Origin: Bacteroidetes bacterium UBA4414 | Lineage (GTDB): Bacteria > Bacteroidota > Bacteroidia > Chitinophagales > Chitinophagaceae | Direction of reading: 5' to 3' | Assembly (NCBI GenBank): GCA_002389765.1 | Contig: DGQM01000016.1 | Coordinates: 7,561 to 63,846 of the forward strand | Length of the DNA stretch: 56,286 nucleotides | Shown here: positions 35,229 to 43,733 of the stretch, piece after piece | Layout of the letters: each line of letters opens with the position of its first letter | Numbering within the stretch: position 1 is the first letter of the stretch | Position numbers and translations under genes: made by a program | Notes under the pieces: model-generated | What the model was told of the DNA's origin: nothing | Database searches by the model: none | The model's input: only the letters and a program-made list of their open reading frames with translations

Positions 35229-36482
35229 TTATCTGCGACCACCGCCGCCGCCACCAAATCCGCCGCCACGGCTGCCACCACCGCCACCGGAAGAACCACC
35301 GCCAAAACCACCACCACGGTTTCCACCACCGGAAGGTGCGTTATAAGATGGTTGCGAACGCTGCTCGTAACGAGGCTGTTCGTACCTTGGTTGTTCATAG
35401 CGTTGTTGCTCAAAGCGCTGCGGTTGTTGCTGCTGTTGCTCGTATCGTTGTGGTTGTGAAACCTCGCCATAACTTCTTGAAGGTCGAGATTCTACAGTAC
35501 CATTGTTATAAGTATTGTTATCTGATGGAACATTCATCGGCCTATCGAAAGTAGTATTGCCTCCACGAGAAGGACGAGATTCAAATACATTTCCATTACC
35601 GTTATTATTGTCTCTAGGTGCATTCATTGGCCTATCTACAGTACCCGGGCGGCTACCGTAGCCATTATCGCCACCACGCACAGGTGTATTCGTATTCATA
35701 TTACCACCTCTGTTGTAGCTGCGTCCGGGCTCTGCATTGTTATTTACAGTACCTCCTCGCAGCGAACCACCACCGGTATTGCCAGGAGATGTACGCAACT
35801 GTCCGCCGCCTACATTACTAGATACAGACCTTAAAGCTGTTGAGCTTCTGAGGCTATTATAATTGCGATTGAAAGATGTACGCGGACCATACGTGATATT
35901 ACTACGGAAGCCACCACCGTTATACAAGCCACTGTAGTAGCCATCCCAATAGCCGTTATAATAACCACCCCAGCCGCCAAAACCATTGCCCCAGCCACCG
36001 TAGTAGTAACTATTGAAGCATGAATATCCATACCAATTATTCCACCCCCAATAAGATGACCAGTAAGGGCCACCCCAGCCTACACCTACAGACCAACCCG
36101 GCCTGTACCCATAGCCGTAGCCATAGCCCCAACCCCAGTAAGGGTTGTACCAAGGATCGTAAGACCAATAAGGATTGTAGAATGAACCATAACCGAAACG
36201 GCTGAAACGATTGCTGTAATAATTATCGTCGTCGTAGTCTATATATGCATCATCAGAGGCATATCCATTATTGCTACCATCGTTATAGCTGCCATTTTGC
36301 TGTTCCTGTGCACGGCGCTCTTCCTGTTGCTGGCGGTATTCTTCATCGGCTTTTTTCTCAGCCTTTGCCTTGCGCCTTGCTTCTCTGCTGGTAGTGTATA
36401 TATCATCATCGTACTGCTGTGCATATACAGTAGTACCTGCCATACTCATCAGTACAAGACCGGTTAAAAGAAAGCGTTTCAT
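35229..36482 (-). CDS. Exported low-complexity Gly/Tyr/Asn/Gln-rich protein
   Basis: This 417-residue protein has a signal peptide (MKRFLLTGLVLMSMAGTTVYAQ). The mature protein is unusual: a charged KAKAEKKADEEYRQQQEER region (~37-60), an aromatic stretch of YGYGYGYRPGW/WGWNNWYG type (~95-190), a Ser/Asn/Gly/Arg-rich region with repeated RPMNAP and ESRPSR units, a Gln-rich tract with tandem RYEQP repeats (~355-380) and a polyglycine-arginine tail (RGGGFGGGSSGGGGG). No folded domain is recognised. Such composition is typical of surface-structural or self-associating proteins. It is divergent from proS with a 75-base gap. Confidence 0.8.
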   Translation of the reverse strand: MKRFLLTGLVLMSMAGTTVYAQQYDDDIYTTSREARRKAKAEKKADEEYRQQQEERRAQEQQNGSYNDGSNNGYASDDAYIDYDDDNYYSNRFSRFGYGSFYNPYWSYDPWYNPYWGWGYGYGYGYRPGWSVGVGWGGPYWSSYWGWNNWYGYSCFNSYYYGGWGNGFGGWGGYYNGYWDGYYSGLYNGGGFRSNITYGPRTSFNRNYNSLRSSTALRSVSSNVGGGQLRTSPGNTGGGSLRGGTVNNNAEPGRSYNRGGNMNTNTPVRGGDNGYGSRPGTVDRPMNAPRDNNNGNGNVFESRPSRGGNTTFDRPMNVPSDNNTYNNGTVESRPSRSYGEVSQPQRYEQQQQQPQRFEQQRYEQPRYEQPRYEQRSQPSYNAPSGGGNRGGGFGGGSSGGGGGSRGGGFGGGGGGRR

Positions 36483-36510
36483 CTTAATATGTTTTGCTTA
36501 GTGAAATTAG

Positions 36511-36518
36511 TACATTTG
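36511..36518 (+). promoter_or_regulatory. Candidate promoter -7 box (TACATTTG) for proS
   Basis: TACATTTG matches TAnnTTTG exactly. A TTTTG element at 36492-36496 precedes it, but the gap of 14 bases is shorter than the usual 19-21. The box is 39 bases before the proS ATG. Confidence 0.42.
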
Positions 36519-36557
36519 CGGCACTAAAAAGGCAACGAAAAGCGTGCCAAAAGACTT

Positions 36558-38036
36558 ATGGCAGATAATTTAACATCTCGTAAACAGGATTATTCTCAGT
36601 GGTATAATGACCTGGTTTTGAAGGGCGGATTGGCCGAGCACTCAGACGTGCGCGGGTGCATGGTAATTAAACCTTATGGATTTGCGCTGTGGGAAAACAT
36701 GCGCGACGTATTAGACAAAATGTTTAAGGAAACAGGCCACCAGAATGCCTATTTCCCGCTTTTTATACCCAAAAGTTACCTGAGCAAAGAAGCATCGCAC
36801 GTTGAAGGCTTTGCAAAAGAGTGTGCCGTGGTAACCCACTACCGCCTGAAGAACGACCCTAATGGTGGTGGCGTAATTGTAGACCCCGAAGCTAAACTGG
36901 AAGAAGAACTGATAGTGCGTCCTACTTCTGAAACCATCATCTGGAGTACCTACAAAGGCTGGATACAAAGCTACCGCGACTTGCCAATATTGGTAAACCA
37001 GTGGGCAAACGTAGTACGTTGGGAAATGCGTACACGCCTCTTCCTGCGTACCGCAGAGTTCCTGTGGCAAGAAGGCCATACTGCACACGCTACAAAAGAA
37101 GAAGCTATTGCAGAAACAGTACAGATGCTGGATGTATATGCACAGTTTGCAGAAGAATACATGGCACTGCCGGTGATAAAAGGTGTGAAAACAGCTAACG
37201 AACGTTTTGCAGGTGCAGAAGATACTTATTGTATCGAGGCACTGATGCAGGATGGCAAAGCACTGCAGGCAGGCACATCTCACTTTCTGGGGCAGAACTT
37301 TGCGAAAGCATTTGATGTGAAGTTTGCAGACAAGAACAATAATATAGAATACGTCTGGGCAACATCATGGGGTGTATCTACCCGATTGATTGGCGCACTG
37401 ATAATGGCACATAGTGACGATGAAGGCTTGGTAATGCCACCGCGCATTGCACCGCTGCAAGTAGTGATAGTGCCTATCTATAACAAAGATGCTGAAGCAA
37501 GGCAGAAGATTGACGACAAAGCTGCACAGTTGGTAAAAGAACTACGCGCTAAAGGCATCCGTGTGAAATTTGACAACGACGACACTACCCGCCCGGGGTG
37601 GAAATTTGCAGAATATGAGCTGCGTGGTGTACCGGTACGTATAGCACTGGGCGCTCGCGATTTGGAAAACAATGTAGCCGAGGTAGCACGCAGAGATGAG
37701 AAAACAAAAACTTCAACATCGCTGGACGGGCTTACAGACTATGTAAGCAACCTGCTGGAAGAAATACAGCAGAATATGTACAACAAAGCACTGACTTTCC
37801 GCAACGAGAGCATCACGAAAGTGGACAGTTGGGAAGAGTTTGTAAGTACGCTGGATGGTAAAGGTGGCTTTGTAGCTGCACACTGGGACGGCACTGCCGA
37901 AACAGAAGATAAGATTAAAGAGATGACGAAAGCTACCATACGCTGCATACCGCTGAACAACGAGCAGGAAGCAGGTAAATGTGTATTGACAGGCAATCCG
38001 TCTACACAACGTGTACTGTTTGCAAGGGCATACTAA
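36558..38036 (+). CDS. proS: Proline--tRNA ligase (eukaryote/archaea-like form)
   Basis: This 492-residue class II aminoacyl-tRNA synthetase charges tRNA-Pro. It is the short form without the YbaK-like editing insertion: the catalytic core runs from about residue 20 to 290 with motif 2 in RWEMRTRLFLRTAEF and HTAH nearby and motif 3 in GVSTRLIGALIMAHSDD, then the anticodon-binding domain (LQVVIVPIY) and a C-terminal zinc-like/helical domain ending in VLFARAY. This form is normal for many Bacteroidota. The start at 36558 gives the standard MADNLTSRKQDYSQWYNDLV N-terminus. Confidence 0.95.
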   Translation: MADNLTSRKQDYSQWYNDLVLKGGLAEHSDVRGCMVIKPYGFALWENMRDVLDKMFKETGHQNAYFPLFIPKSYLSKEASHVEGFAKECAVVTHYRLKNDPNGGGVIVDPEAKLEEELIVRPTSETIIWSTYKGWIQSYRDLPILVNQWANVVRWEMRTRLFLRTAEFLWQEGHTAHATKEEAIAETVQMLDVYAQFAEEYMALPVIKGVKTANERFAGAEDTYCIEALMQDGKALQAGTSHFLGQNFAKAFDVKFADKNNNIEYVWATSWGVSTRLIGALIMAHSDDEGLVMPPRIAPLQVVIVPIYNKDAEARQKIDDKAAQLVKELRAKGIRVKFDNDDTTRPGWKFAEYELRGVPVRIALGARDLENNVAEVARRDEKTKTSTSLDGLTDYVSNLLEEIQQNMYNKALTFRNESITKVDSWEEFVSTLDGKGGFVAAHWDGTAETEDKIKEMTKATIRCIPLNNEQEAGKCVLTGNPSTQRVLFARAY

Positions 38037-38061
38037 GCTTATACTTAATTAAAAAAACATA

Positions 38062-38091
38062 AAAGAGGCATGCCATTAGGTATGCCTCTTT
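38062..38091. terminator. Bidirectional terminator between proS and S74 gene
   Basis: AAAGAGGCAT (38062-38071) pairs with ATGCCTCTTT (38082-38091) around a 10-base loop. It lies 25 bases after proS and before the convergent S74-domain gene stop at 38115. Confidence 0.78.
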
Positions 38092-38114
38092 CGTTTAATC
38101 GTATTTATTACGAC

Positions 38115-39284
38115 TTATTTTTTCAAGCTGTTTACAATTTGTTCCAGTTGAGCAATACGTGCTTTCAGGTCTTCAATTTGTGCTTGTTGTTCCTGCAAAG
38201 CCTTGATAGCTAATGTACTAAGACCTGCATAGTCAACACTTAATTGGTTTGGCACCATCGGATTACCCTCGTTGGTAGTATTTACAGCTACAAATTCGGG
38301 GAACAATGCTTGTATATCCTGTGCAATAAAGCCTATTGATTGTTTATGTTCCGGATTGTTGAATTTGTACTGATAACGTTTTGCCTTCAACGAAGATAGC
38401 TTTGCAAGTACAGGCTCCATATCAGTAATATTTTGTTTCAGGCGAGCATCTGATACAGTAGTATAAGCACCTGTAGTGCCATTAAAAGTACCTAGATTAC
38501 CTGTTTTTCCAATAATCATATCTCCACCTGAAGAAGCGTAAAAACTCCAACCCGTAGATGTCGATGTATTATTTATGCGTATACCGTTATCCGAAAAAGT
38601 ACCTGTAATACCATCTACTTGGAACCTGTTTTTAGGGAAACGAGTACCTACGCCCATATTACCAATAGAATCGATGGTTACTTTTGGTGAAGCCCCTATG
38701 GTAAGATTTAAGCTACCTAATGTGTTACCTGCACCTGTACCAAAGTCTACATCCTCTGCTTTACCGCTATAGCTACCCAAGTAGCCCCTGTAAGTATTCG
38801 ACTCGTACAAGCCCAGCCACAAGCTGCTGCCACCACGAATACCATCGCCACCCGAATTATCTGCCCTCAACCCATTTGACATAAATGCATAAGGCACGCT
38901 TACCAATTTTGTAGTACCAAAATCCGCATAAGAAGTACCACCAGTGGGATCTAATTCAATTTTCAGAAATTTGCTGCTATCTATCCATTTGATGCCCTGA
39001 ATAGAACCTGTAGTACTTGTTGCTGTACCGTCACCAATCTCAACATTCAGCAATCCCTGCGCAGTAGTAGTAGCCGTTCTTGTTTCTGAATATAATACAG
39101 TAGTGCTAGTAGGTGTACCATTGATGATGCTGATGCGAACACCTACATTTTGATTGGCCATAATAGCACCAGAAGCATTTCTTAATACTGCCTGATAGTT
39201 AGTAGCAAAAGGCAGTTGCGCAAATGCAGCTACAGAGAAGAATACATAAACTGCAACCAGTATAAGAGATTTAATATTTTTCAT
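38115..39284 (-). CDS. Secreted tail-fibre-type protein with S74 chaperone domain
   Basis: This 389-residue protein starts with a signal peptide (MKNIKSLILVAVYVFFSVAAFAQ). The central part is repetitive, Gly/Thr/Ser-rich and beta (TTARNAS..., NTLGSLNLTIGASPKVTID). The C-terminus is an intramolecular chaperone of the endosialidase type (Peptidase_S74): SDARLKQNITDMEPVLAKL, YQYKFNNPEHKQSIGFIAQD, and a trailing leucine-rich coiled coil (EEQQAQIEDLKARIAQLEQI). In phages this domain trimerises fibres and cuts itself off at the Ser; bacterial secreted proteins of this kind are widespread in Bacteroidota. No phage genes adjoin it. It is followed 45 bases downstream-side by the T9SS gene in the same direction. 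Confidence 0.88.
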   Translation of the reverse strand: MKNIKSLILVAVYVFFSVAAFAQLPFATNYQAVLRNASGAIMANQNVGVRISIINGTPTSTTVLYSETRTATTTAQGLLNVEIGDGTATSTTGSIQGIKWIDSSKFLKIELDPTGGTSYADFGTTKLVSVPYAFMSNGLRADNSGGDGIRGGSSLWLGLYESNTYRGYLGSYSGKAEDVDFGTGAGNTLGSLNLTIGASPKVTIDSIGNMGVGTRFPKNRFQVDGITGTFSDNGIRINNTSTSTGWSFYASSGGDMIIGKTGNLGTFNGTTGAYTTVSDARLKQNITDMEPVLAKLSSLKAKRYQYKFNNPEHKQSIGFIAQDIQALFPEFVAVNTTNEGNPMVPNQLSVDYAGLSTLAIKALQEQQAQIEDLKARIAQLEQIVNSLKK

Positions 39285-39329
39285 AATTAATGATTTTAGA
39301 ATAATGGTGTAAATGTTTTTTGTGGAGAA

Positions 39330-39830
39330 TTAGTTTTTAGTAAACGGAATTGTTTTTACCTCGCTACCTGAGAGGTTTACCACTTTCAGAAAGTAGTTGC
39401 CGGTAGTGAAAGATGAGATGTTGAATATGCGACTGTACTTAGTTGTATTTACCGCTGCTTTATCCTCTTGCAACAAAAGCCTGCCTGCTGCATCGTAGAT
39501 GTAAAATGATGCAGAGAAATTACCTTCTGACTGTAGTGAGAGCGTTATGGCATCCTGTGCCGGATTGGGATACAAATTGTAATTGACCAGCACCTGTTTT
39601 GTGTTAGTAATACCTGTAGGATTAGCATCGGGCTGCTGAAAACCCTGTGTTAGTAAAAAGGAGCCTGATGTTGCAGTGGCGATGACGATTTCGCCAACCG
39701 TACTGCTGAGCGAGCCCGCGCTATTACTGGTAGTACCACCCGCAGCAGCCACTACCTGCCGGGAGATGGACTGCGCATGCAAACCATGCGTAGCAGCACC
39801 CAACAACAGTACCAATAATGCTTTTTTCAT
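39330..39830 (-). CDS. Small secreted T9SS type A sorting-domain protein
   Basis: This 166-residue protein has a signal peptide (MKKALLVLLLGAATHGLHAQ), a short spacer rich in Thr/Ser/Gly (GTTSNSAGSLSSTVGEIVIAT) and then the sorting domain (NLYPNPAQDAITLSL, IYDAAGRLLLQED, TGNYFLKVV, ending KTIPFTKN). Almost the whole mature protein is export signal, so the cargo is minimal; such proteins sit next to S74 fibre genes in several Bacteroidota. It precedes the S74 gene by 45 bases on the same strand, likely one operon. Confidence 0.85.
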   Translation of the reverse strand: MKKALLVLLLGAATHGLHAQSISRQVVAAAGGTTSNSAGSLSSTVGEIVIATATSGSFLLTQGFQQPDANPTGITNTKQVLVNYNLYPNPAQDAITLSLQSEGNFSASFYIYDAAGRLLLQEDKAAVNTTKYSRIFNISSFTTGNYFLKVVNLSGSEVKTIPFTKN

Positions 39831-40059
39831 GTTTGAACGTTTTAAATGTTTGTAGAATTATTTCTCAAGTATCGATCGATGAGGTAAAACTACCTTACAT
39901 ATGCTTGGCTGTGGTTGAAATAAATCGTAACTTTTGGGTGCATTAGCATTAATCTCTCTATACAAAAACAAACTGAAACCCTTTACCGACAGGGCATACA
40001 GACAAAACACACTATAAAGCCTTTTTGGGCTTATCAATAAATTTGAGGATTGTAAAACA

Positions 40060-41616
40060 GTGGCAACACCGTCTAACAACATATGGACACTGGTACATAG
40101 CCTGTCTGCGCAGGAGAAACTTTTTTTCCGCAGAGACTATGTAAAAGCCTATGCATTGCAGGGCGCAGAACCACTGTATCTGAAAGTTTTTGACCTGATA
40201 AGCAAACAAAACACCTATGACGAGGCCAAACTGCTAAAGCAATTGGCGCCTGCGCTGAACGCTAAAAACATATCATATACCAAAAACTACCTGTACGAAC
40301 AGATATGTGATGCGCTACTCTACTTCAACAGTCACGACAATAATAATGCACGTATATTTCAGCAACTATCGCTGGTAAGGATATTCAGAGAAAAGGGATT
40401 GTACAAAGCAGCACTGAAAATTTGGGAGCATGCCATAAAAGAAGCAAACAAATATGAGCTGCATCCCATGATACAAATGCTGAAAGAGGAGTACAGAAAG
40501 CTGCAATTATATAGCAACCCGAAGGCTTCTCAGAAAGCCATGATGAAAGAGTATGAGGAAGACAGCATATCGGCAGATGAGCACTTGCGCATTTTGCAAT
40601 TGCAGGAACTCAGCTTCCATGCTTTATTGCTTAGAAGAAAAACACACTTCAGACAGAGTAAAGAAGACAAGAAAACAATCAATAGTCTGTTGCAAAATCC
40701 GCTATTGCAGAAAGAACCAAAGTCTGCTTCCTTTTGGCATCTGCATTACTATAGGATGACCAAAGCAACACTTGGCTACCTGAGCAACGATGCAACATCT
40801 TACAACTACGCATACGCCAACATACATGCATGGCAAAACAATGAGCACTTCATAGCACACGATTGTGAAAACTATATGGAAGTGCTTTACATCTTCTACT
40901 ATACCGCCATACTTGCCAAAGACTATCAGCATGTGATAGACGTGATGCAGCATAGCGCCAATAAGCAAATAAAAGGTGTAGCACACAAAGCGTATTTTGA
41001 AACCATCAGACATCTTGCACTCAACAGGGTGTATAATAAACTGGCCGACTACGACAAAGTAAAAGTGTTGGCAAAAGTGATGAAAGACCATATTGCGGGA
41101 TGGGAGCAATATATTAATACCGACCTGCAACGCACACTGCGCTTATCATTGGGCATTAGTTGTTTTGTATTGCAAGACTATGAAAATGCTTTTCACTATG
41201 TTAAGAATGCAACACTGTTGTTTAATGACGACACAAGACCTGAACACTATTCATTTGCCAATCTATATCTGCTGATTATTTGTTTTGAAATGAAGGACGA
41301 TTATATGTTCGACATTCAATACAAAAGCACTTACTCCTACTTCTACAGGCACGAAAAGCCATTACCTTTTGAAAATGCTATTTTGCAGACATTGCACAAA
41401 ACATATAAGACTAAAAGCTTCCGCAGCCTGCAGGAAAACTTTAAAGAACTGCAAAGCAGCTTAGCAATAACAGCCAATGATCCTGTGCAGCAGATAGTTT
41501 TTAGCATGTTTAACGTACCGGTATGGATAGAAAGCAAGCTGAATAGAGTGGCATATAAAGACTGGGTGAAACGCAAAGTAGAGAATGAGCTAAAGATAAC
41601 ACGCTCTGCAGGTTAG
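40060..41616 (+). CDS. Alpha-helical repeat-like protein, unknown
   Basis: This 518-residue protein starts with GTG at 40060, supported by a GAGGAT ribosome-binding-like sequence 9 bases upstream; no ATG is available nearby. It is nearly all helical, with regularly spaced aromatic/Leu positions (LFFRRDYVKAYALQG, LLLRRKTHFRQSKEDKK, ALNRVYNKLADYDKVKVL) that resemble TPR or similar alpha-solenoid repeats, but repeat boundaries are not clear. No catalytic residues, signal peptide or membrane segments are seen. It lies upstream of the purple acid phosphatase with a 45-base gap. Confidence 0.7.
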   Translation: MATPSNNIWTLVHSLSAQEKLFFRRDYVKAYALQGAEPLYLKVFDLISKQNTYDEAKLLKQLAPALNAKNISYTKNYLYEQICDALLYFNSHDNNNARIFQQLSLVRIFREKGLYKAALKIWEHAIKEANKYELHPMIQMLKEEYRKLQLYSNPKASQKAMMKEYEEDSISADEHLRILQLQELSFHALLLRRKTHFRQSKEDKKTINSLLQNPLLQKEPKSASFWHLHYYRMTKATLGYLSNDATSYNYAYANIHAWQNNEHFIAHDCENYMEVLYIFYYTAILAKDYQHVIDVMQHSANKQIKGVAHKAYFETIRHLALNRVYNKLADYDKVKVLAKVMKDHIAGWEQYINTDLQRTLRLSLGISCFVLQDYENAFHYVKNATLLFNDDTRPEHYSFANLYLLIICFEMKDDYMFDIQYKSTYSYFYRHEKPLPFENAILQTLHKTYKTKSFRSLQENFKELQSSLAITANDPVQQIVFSMFNVPVWIESKLNRVAYKDWVKRKVENELKITRSAG

Positions 41617-41661
41617 CAGATTCGGCATATACATTGCATTATCATACATACAAACATAGCT

Positions 41662-43479
41662 ATGCGTATATTATCGTACACAGTTACTGCTATATTATTA
41701 CTGTCATTACAGCAATTCAGCAATGCACAGTCTGTAGTACGAGGACCGTACCTACAGGCAGGCAGCCAGACTGAAATTACTATACGTTGGCGTACAGATA
41801 TTGCCACAACATCGAAAGTAGCAATTGGGACTACCAGCGGCAGCTATACAACAAGTGTTACAGACAACACGCCTGTTACAGAACACATCATCAGGGTAAC
41901 AGGGCTGACACCAGATACGAAATACTATTACACTGTAGGCACTACTACTATAACATTGCAAGGCGATGCAGACAATTTCTTTGTAACAGCACCTGTTGAT
42001 ACATCTATCAGAAAAATAACAGCCGCAGTATTTGGCGATTGCGGCAGGAATGATAATAATTATCAGACAAACAGCCTGAACCAATACCTGAACTATCTGC
42101 AAGGTAAGAGCTTGAAAGCAGCCGACCTGATGCTGTTGCTAGGGGATAATGCATACACAAACGGCACGGACGCAGAATATACAAGTGGATTCTTCACCCC
42201 GTATCAGTCAACCATTCTGAAAAACCATATCATGTTTCCTGCACCCGGTAATCATGACTATGCAAATGACGGAGGCAGGCAAGACGACCATGCAGTACCT
42301 TACTACGATATATTTACCGTACCTGATGCAGGACAAAGCGGTGGTGTGGCATCTAACAACAAAGCTTATTATTCGTACAACTGGGGCAATATACATTTCC
42401 TTTCGCTTGACTCTTATGGCGAGGAAGATGCAGGCACTACCCGCCTCTATGATACCAATGGCAAACAAGTGCAATGGATAAAAAATGACCTTGCAGCCAA
42501 TAATAAAAAGTGGACAATTGCCTATTGGCACCACCCGCCCTACACCATGGGCAATCATAACAGTGATAATGAGAGCGAGCTGGTAGCCATCAGGCAAAAC
42601 TTTATACAAATACTGGAGCGCAATGGTGTAGACCTGATACTCTGCGGGCACAGCCACAACTACGAGCGTTCTTATCTGCTGAAAGGATACGCGGGTAATG
42701 AGGCAGCGTTTAATATTGTTGCACACACCAAAGATAGCTCGAGCGCTAAGTATGATGGCTCTGCCAACTCTTGCCCGTACATATATCCTAGTGGCAAAAA
42801 CACACATGGTACTGTATATGTAGTGGCGGGTAGTGCAGGTGCAAGCGGTGGTGTACAGACAGGCTATCCGCACAATGCCATGCCATTTTCTTTTAATGAT
42901 GGTGGTATGCTCTTCTTAGAAATAGAAGACAACAGACTGGATGCAAAATTCATTCGTCAGGATGGGGTGATAGCAGATAAGTTTACCATTATTAAAGATG
43001 CCAACAGAAGAGATACATTTACCATAACACTGGGCAACAGCATAGAGCTGTCTGCCAACTGGATAGGCGGATATGTATGGAGCACAAGTGCCGGCGGCAA
43101 AAAGATAACAGTATCACCCACCGCAAATACGCTCTACAGTGTAAAAGACAGCAATGCGAATACCTGCATCAATAACGAGTATTATGTAAAAGTGCAATTC
43201 CCTGCAGGTGTGCAAGCAACCGTAAACAATGAAGATGTAATTGTTTATCCTGTTCCCGCAAACGGGATATTGTTTGCTAAACTATCGGGGATGATTAATA
43301 CGAGCGTGCAAGTTGAGGTCTTATCGCTGAACGGACAGGTATTGCAAACTAATGCTGCAAAGACAGATAATGAGGGCGTGCTACGCATCAATATCAGCCA
43401 TCTGCCTAAAACAACGCAGTTAATATTACGCATTAGCAGTAATGGCAAAACACATCGTATTCCATTTACGGCACAGTAA
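41662..43479 (+). CDS. Secreted purple acid phosphatase-like protein with T9SS domain
   Basis: This 605-residue exported enzyme has a signal peptide (MRILSYTVTAILLLSLQQFS, NAQ), a fibronectin-like N-terminal domain of purple acid phosphatases (~24-110) and a metallophosphoesterase domain. Metal ligands are clear: D126 in GDCG, D162/N163 with the iron-binding tyrosine Y165 in GDNAY, N197/H198 in GNHD, plus YWHHPPY and GHSHNYER. It ends in a T9SS type A sorting domain (VIVYPVPANGILFAKL, SLNGQVLQTN). It probably frees phosphate from organic esters outside the cell. Its stop is one base from a small membrane protein gene on the opposite strand. Confidence 0.92.
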   Translation: MRILSYTVTAILLLSLQQFSNAQSVVRGPYLQAGSQTEITIRWRTDIATTSKVAIGTTSGSYTTSVTDNTPVTEHIIRVTGLTPDTKYYYTVGTTTITLQGDADNFFVTAPVDTSIRKITAAVFGDCGRNDNNYQTNSLNQYLNYLQGKSLKAADLMLLLGDNAYTNGTDAEYTSGFFTPYQSTILKNHIMFPAPGNHDYANDGGRQDDHAVPYYDIFTVPDAGQSGGVASNNKAYYSYNWGNIHFLSLDSYGEEDAGTTRLYDTNGKQVQWIKNDLAANNKKWTIAYWHHPPYTMGNHNSDNESELVAIRQNFIQILERNGVDLILCGHSHNYERSYLLKGYAGNEAAFNIVAHTKDSSSAKYDGSANSCPYIYPSGKNTHGTVYVVAGSAGASGGVQTGYPHNAMPFSFNDGGMLFLEIEDNRLDAKFIRQDGVIADKFTIIKDANRRDTFTITLGNSIELSANWIGGYVWSTSAGGKKITVSPTANTLYSVKDSNANTCINNEYYVKVQFPAGVQATVNNEDVIVYPVPANGILFAKLSGMINTSVQVEVLSLNGQVLQTNAAKTDNEGVLRINISHLPKTTQLILRISSNGKTHRIPFTAQ

Positions 43480-43480
43480 A

Positions 43481-43633
43481 TCAGTTTACTACATTCTGTA
43501 GCCACTGACCAAAGGCATAACCTGACTTGGCAATCTCAATAATCAGATAAACAGAAACCAGCAGCAGCACAGTCGTCACCCAAGGTGATTTCTTTGTTGT
43601 ATTACTTGTGGTAGTATCGGGCTGATTTGTCAT
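43481..43633 (-). CDS. Small single-pass membrane protein (50 residues)
   Basis: Reading the minus strand from ATG at 43633 gives 50 residues (MTNQPDTTTSNTTKKSPWVT, then TVLLLVSVYLIIEIAKSGYA, then FGQWLQNVVN) ending at TGA 43483-43481. A polar Thr/Asn-rich N-terminus, a KKS basic patch and one hydrophobic helix of ~20 residues give a single-pass topology. I do not recognise a family. It fills the gap between the phosphatase and mnmH tail to tail with the former (1-base gap). Codon use resembles the neighbours. Confidence 0.6.
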   Translation of the reverse strand: MTNQPDTTTSNTTKKSPWVTTVLLLVSVYLIIEIAKSGYAFGQWLQNVVN

Positions 43634-43720
43634 AACAATTCGTTTTGCTTACCTAAAGTTATAACAGACTGTAATTTGCTGCAGGGTGATTTAGGGGTGA
43701 AATTACCATTGTAAGTTTTA

Positions 43721-43728
43721 TAACTTTG
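43721..43728 (+). promoter_or_regulatory. Candidate promoter -7 box (TAACTTTG) for mnmH
   Basis: TAACTTTG matches TAnnTTTG and ends 5 bases before the mnmH ATG at 43734, so the transcript would be leaderless or nearly so. A matching -33 element was not found. Confidence 0.42.
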
Positions 43729-43733
43729 GTGCA

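Noticed and set aside
35360..35480. CRISPR-like short tandem repeats
   Set aside because: The repeats encode RYEQP-type units of a Gln-rich protein and have no spacers.
38115..39284. Phage tail fibre gene from a prophage
   Set aside because: It has a Sec signal peptide, sits beside a T9SS protein and has no phage neighbours.
39871..39880. ATCGATCGAT palindrome
   Set aside because: Too short and simple to argue for a function; no associated promoter or repeat was seen.
42208..42873. 221-residue minus-strand frame opposite the phosphatase
   Set aside because: The plus strand encodes all metal-binding motifs of the phosphatase; the opposite frame has none.
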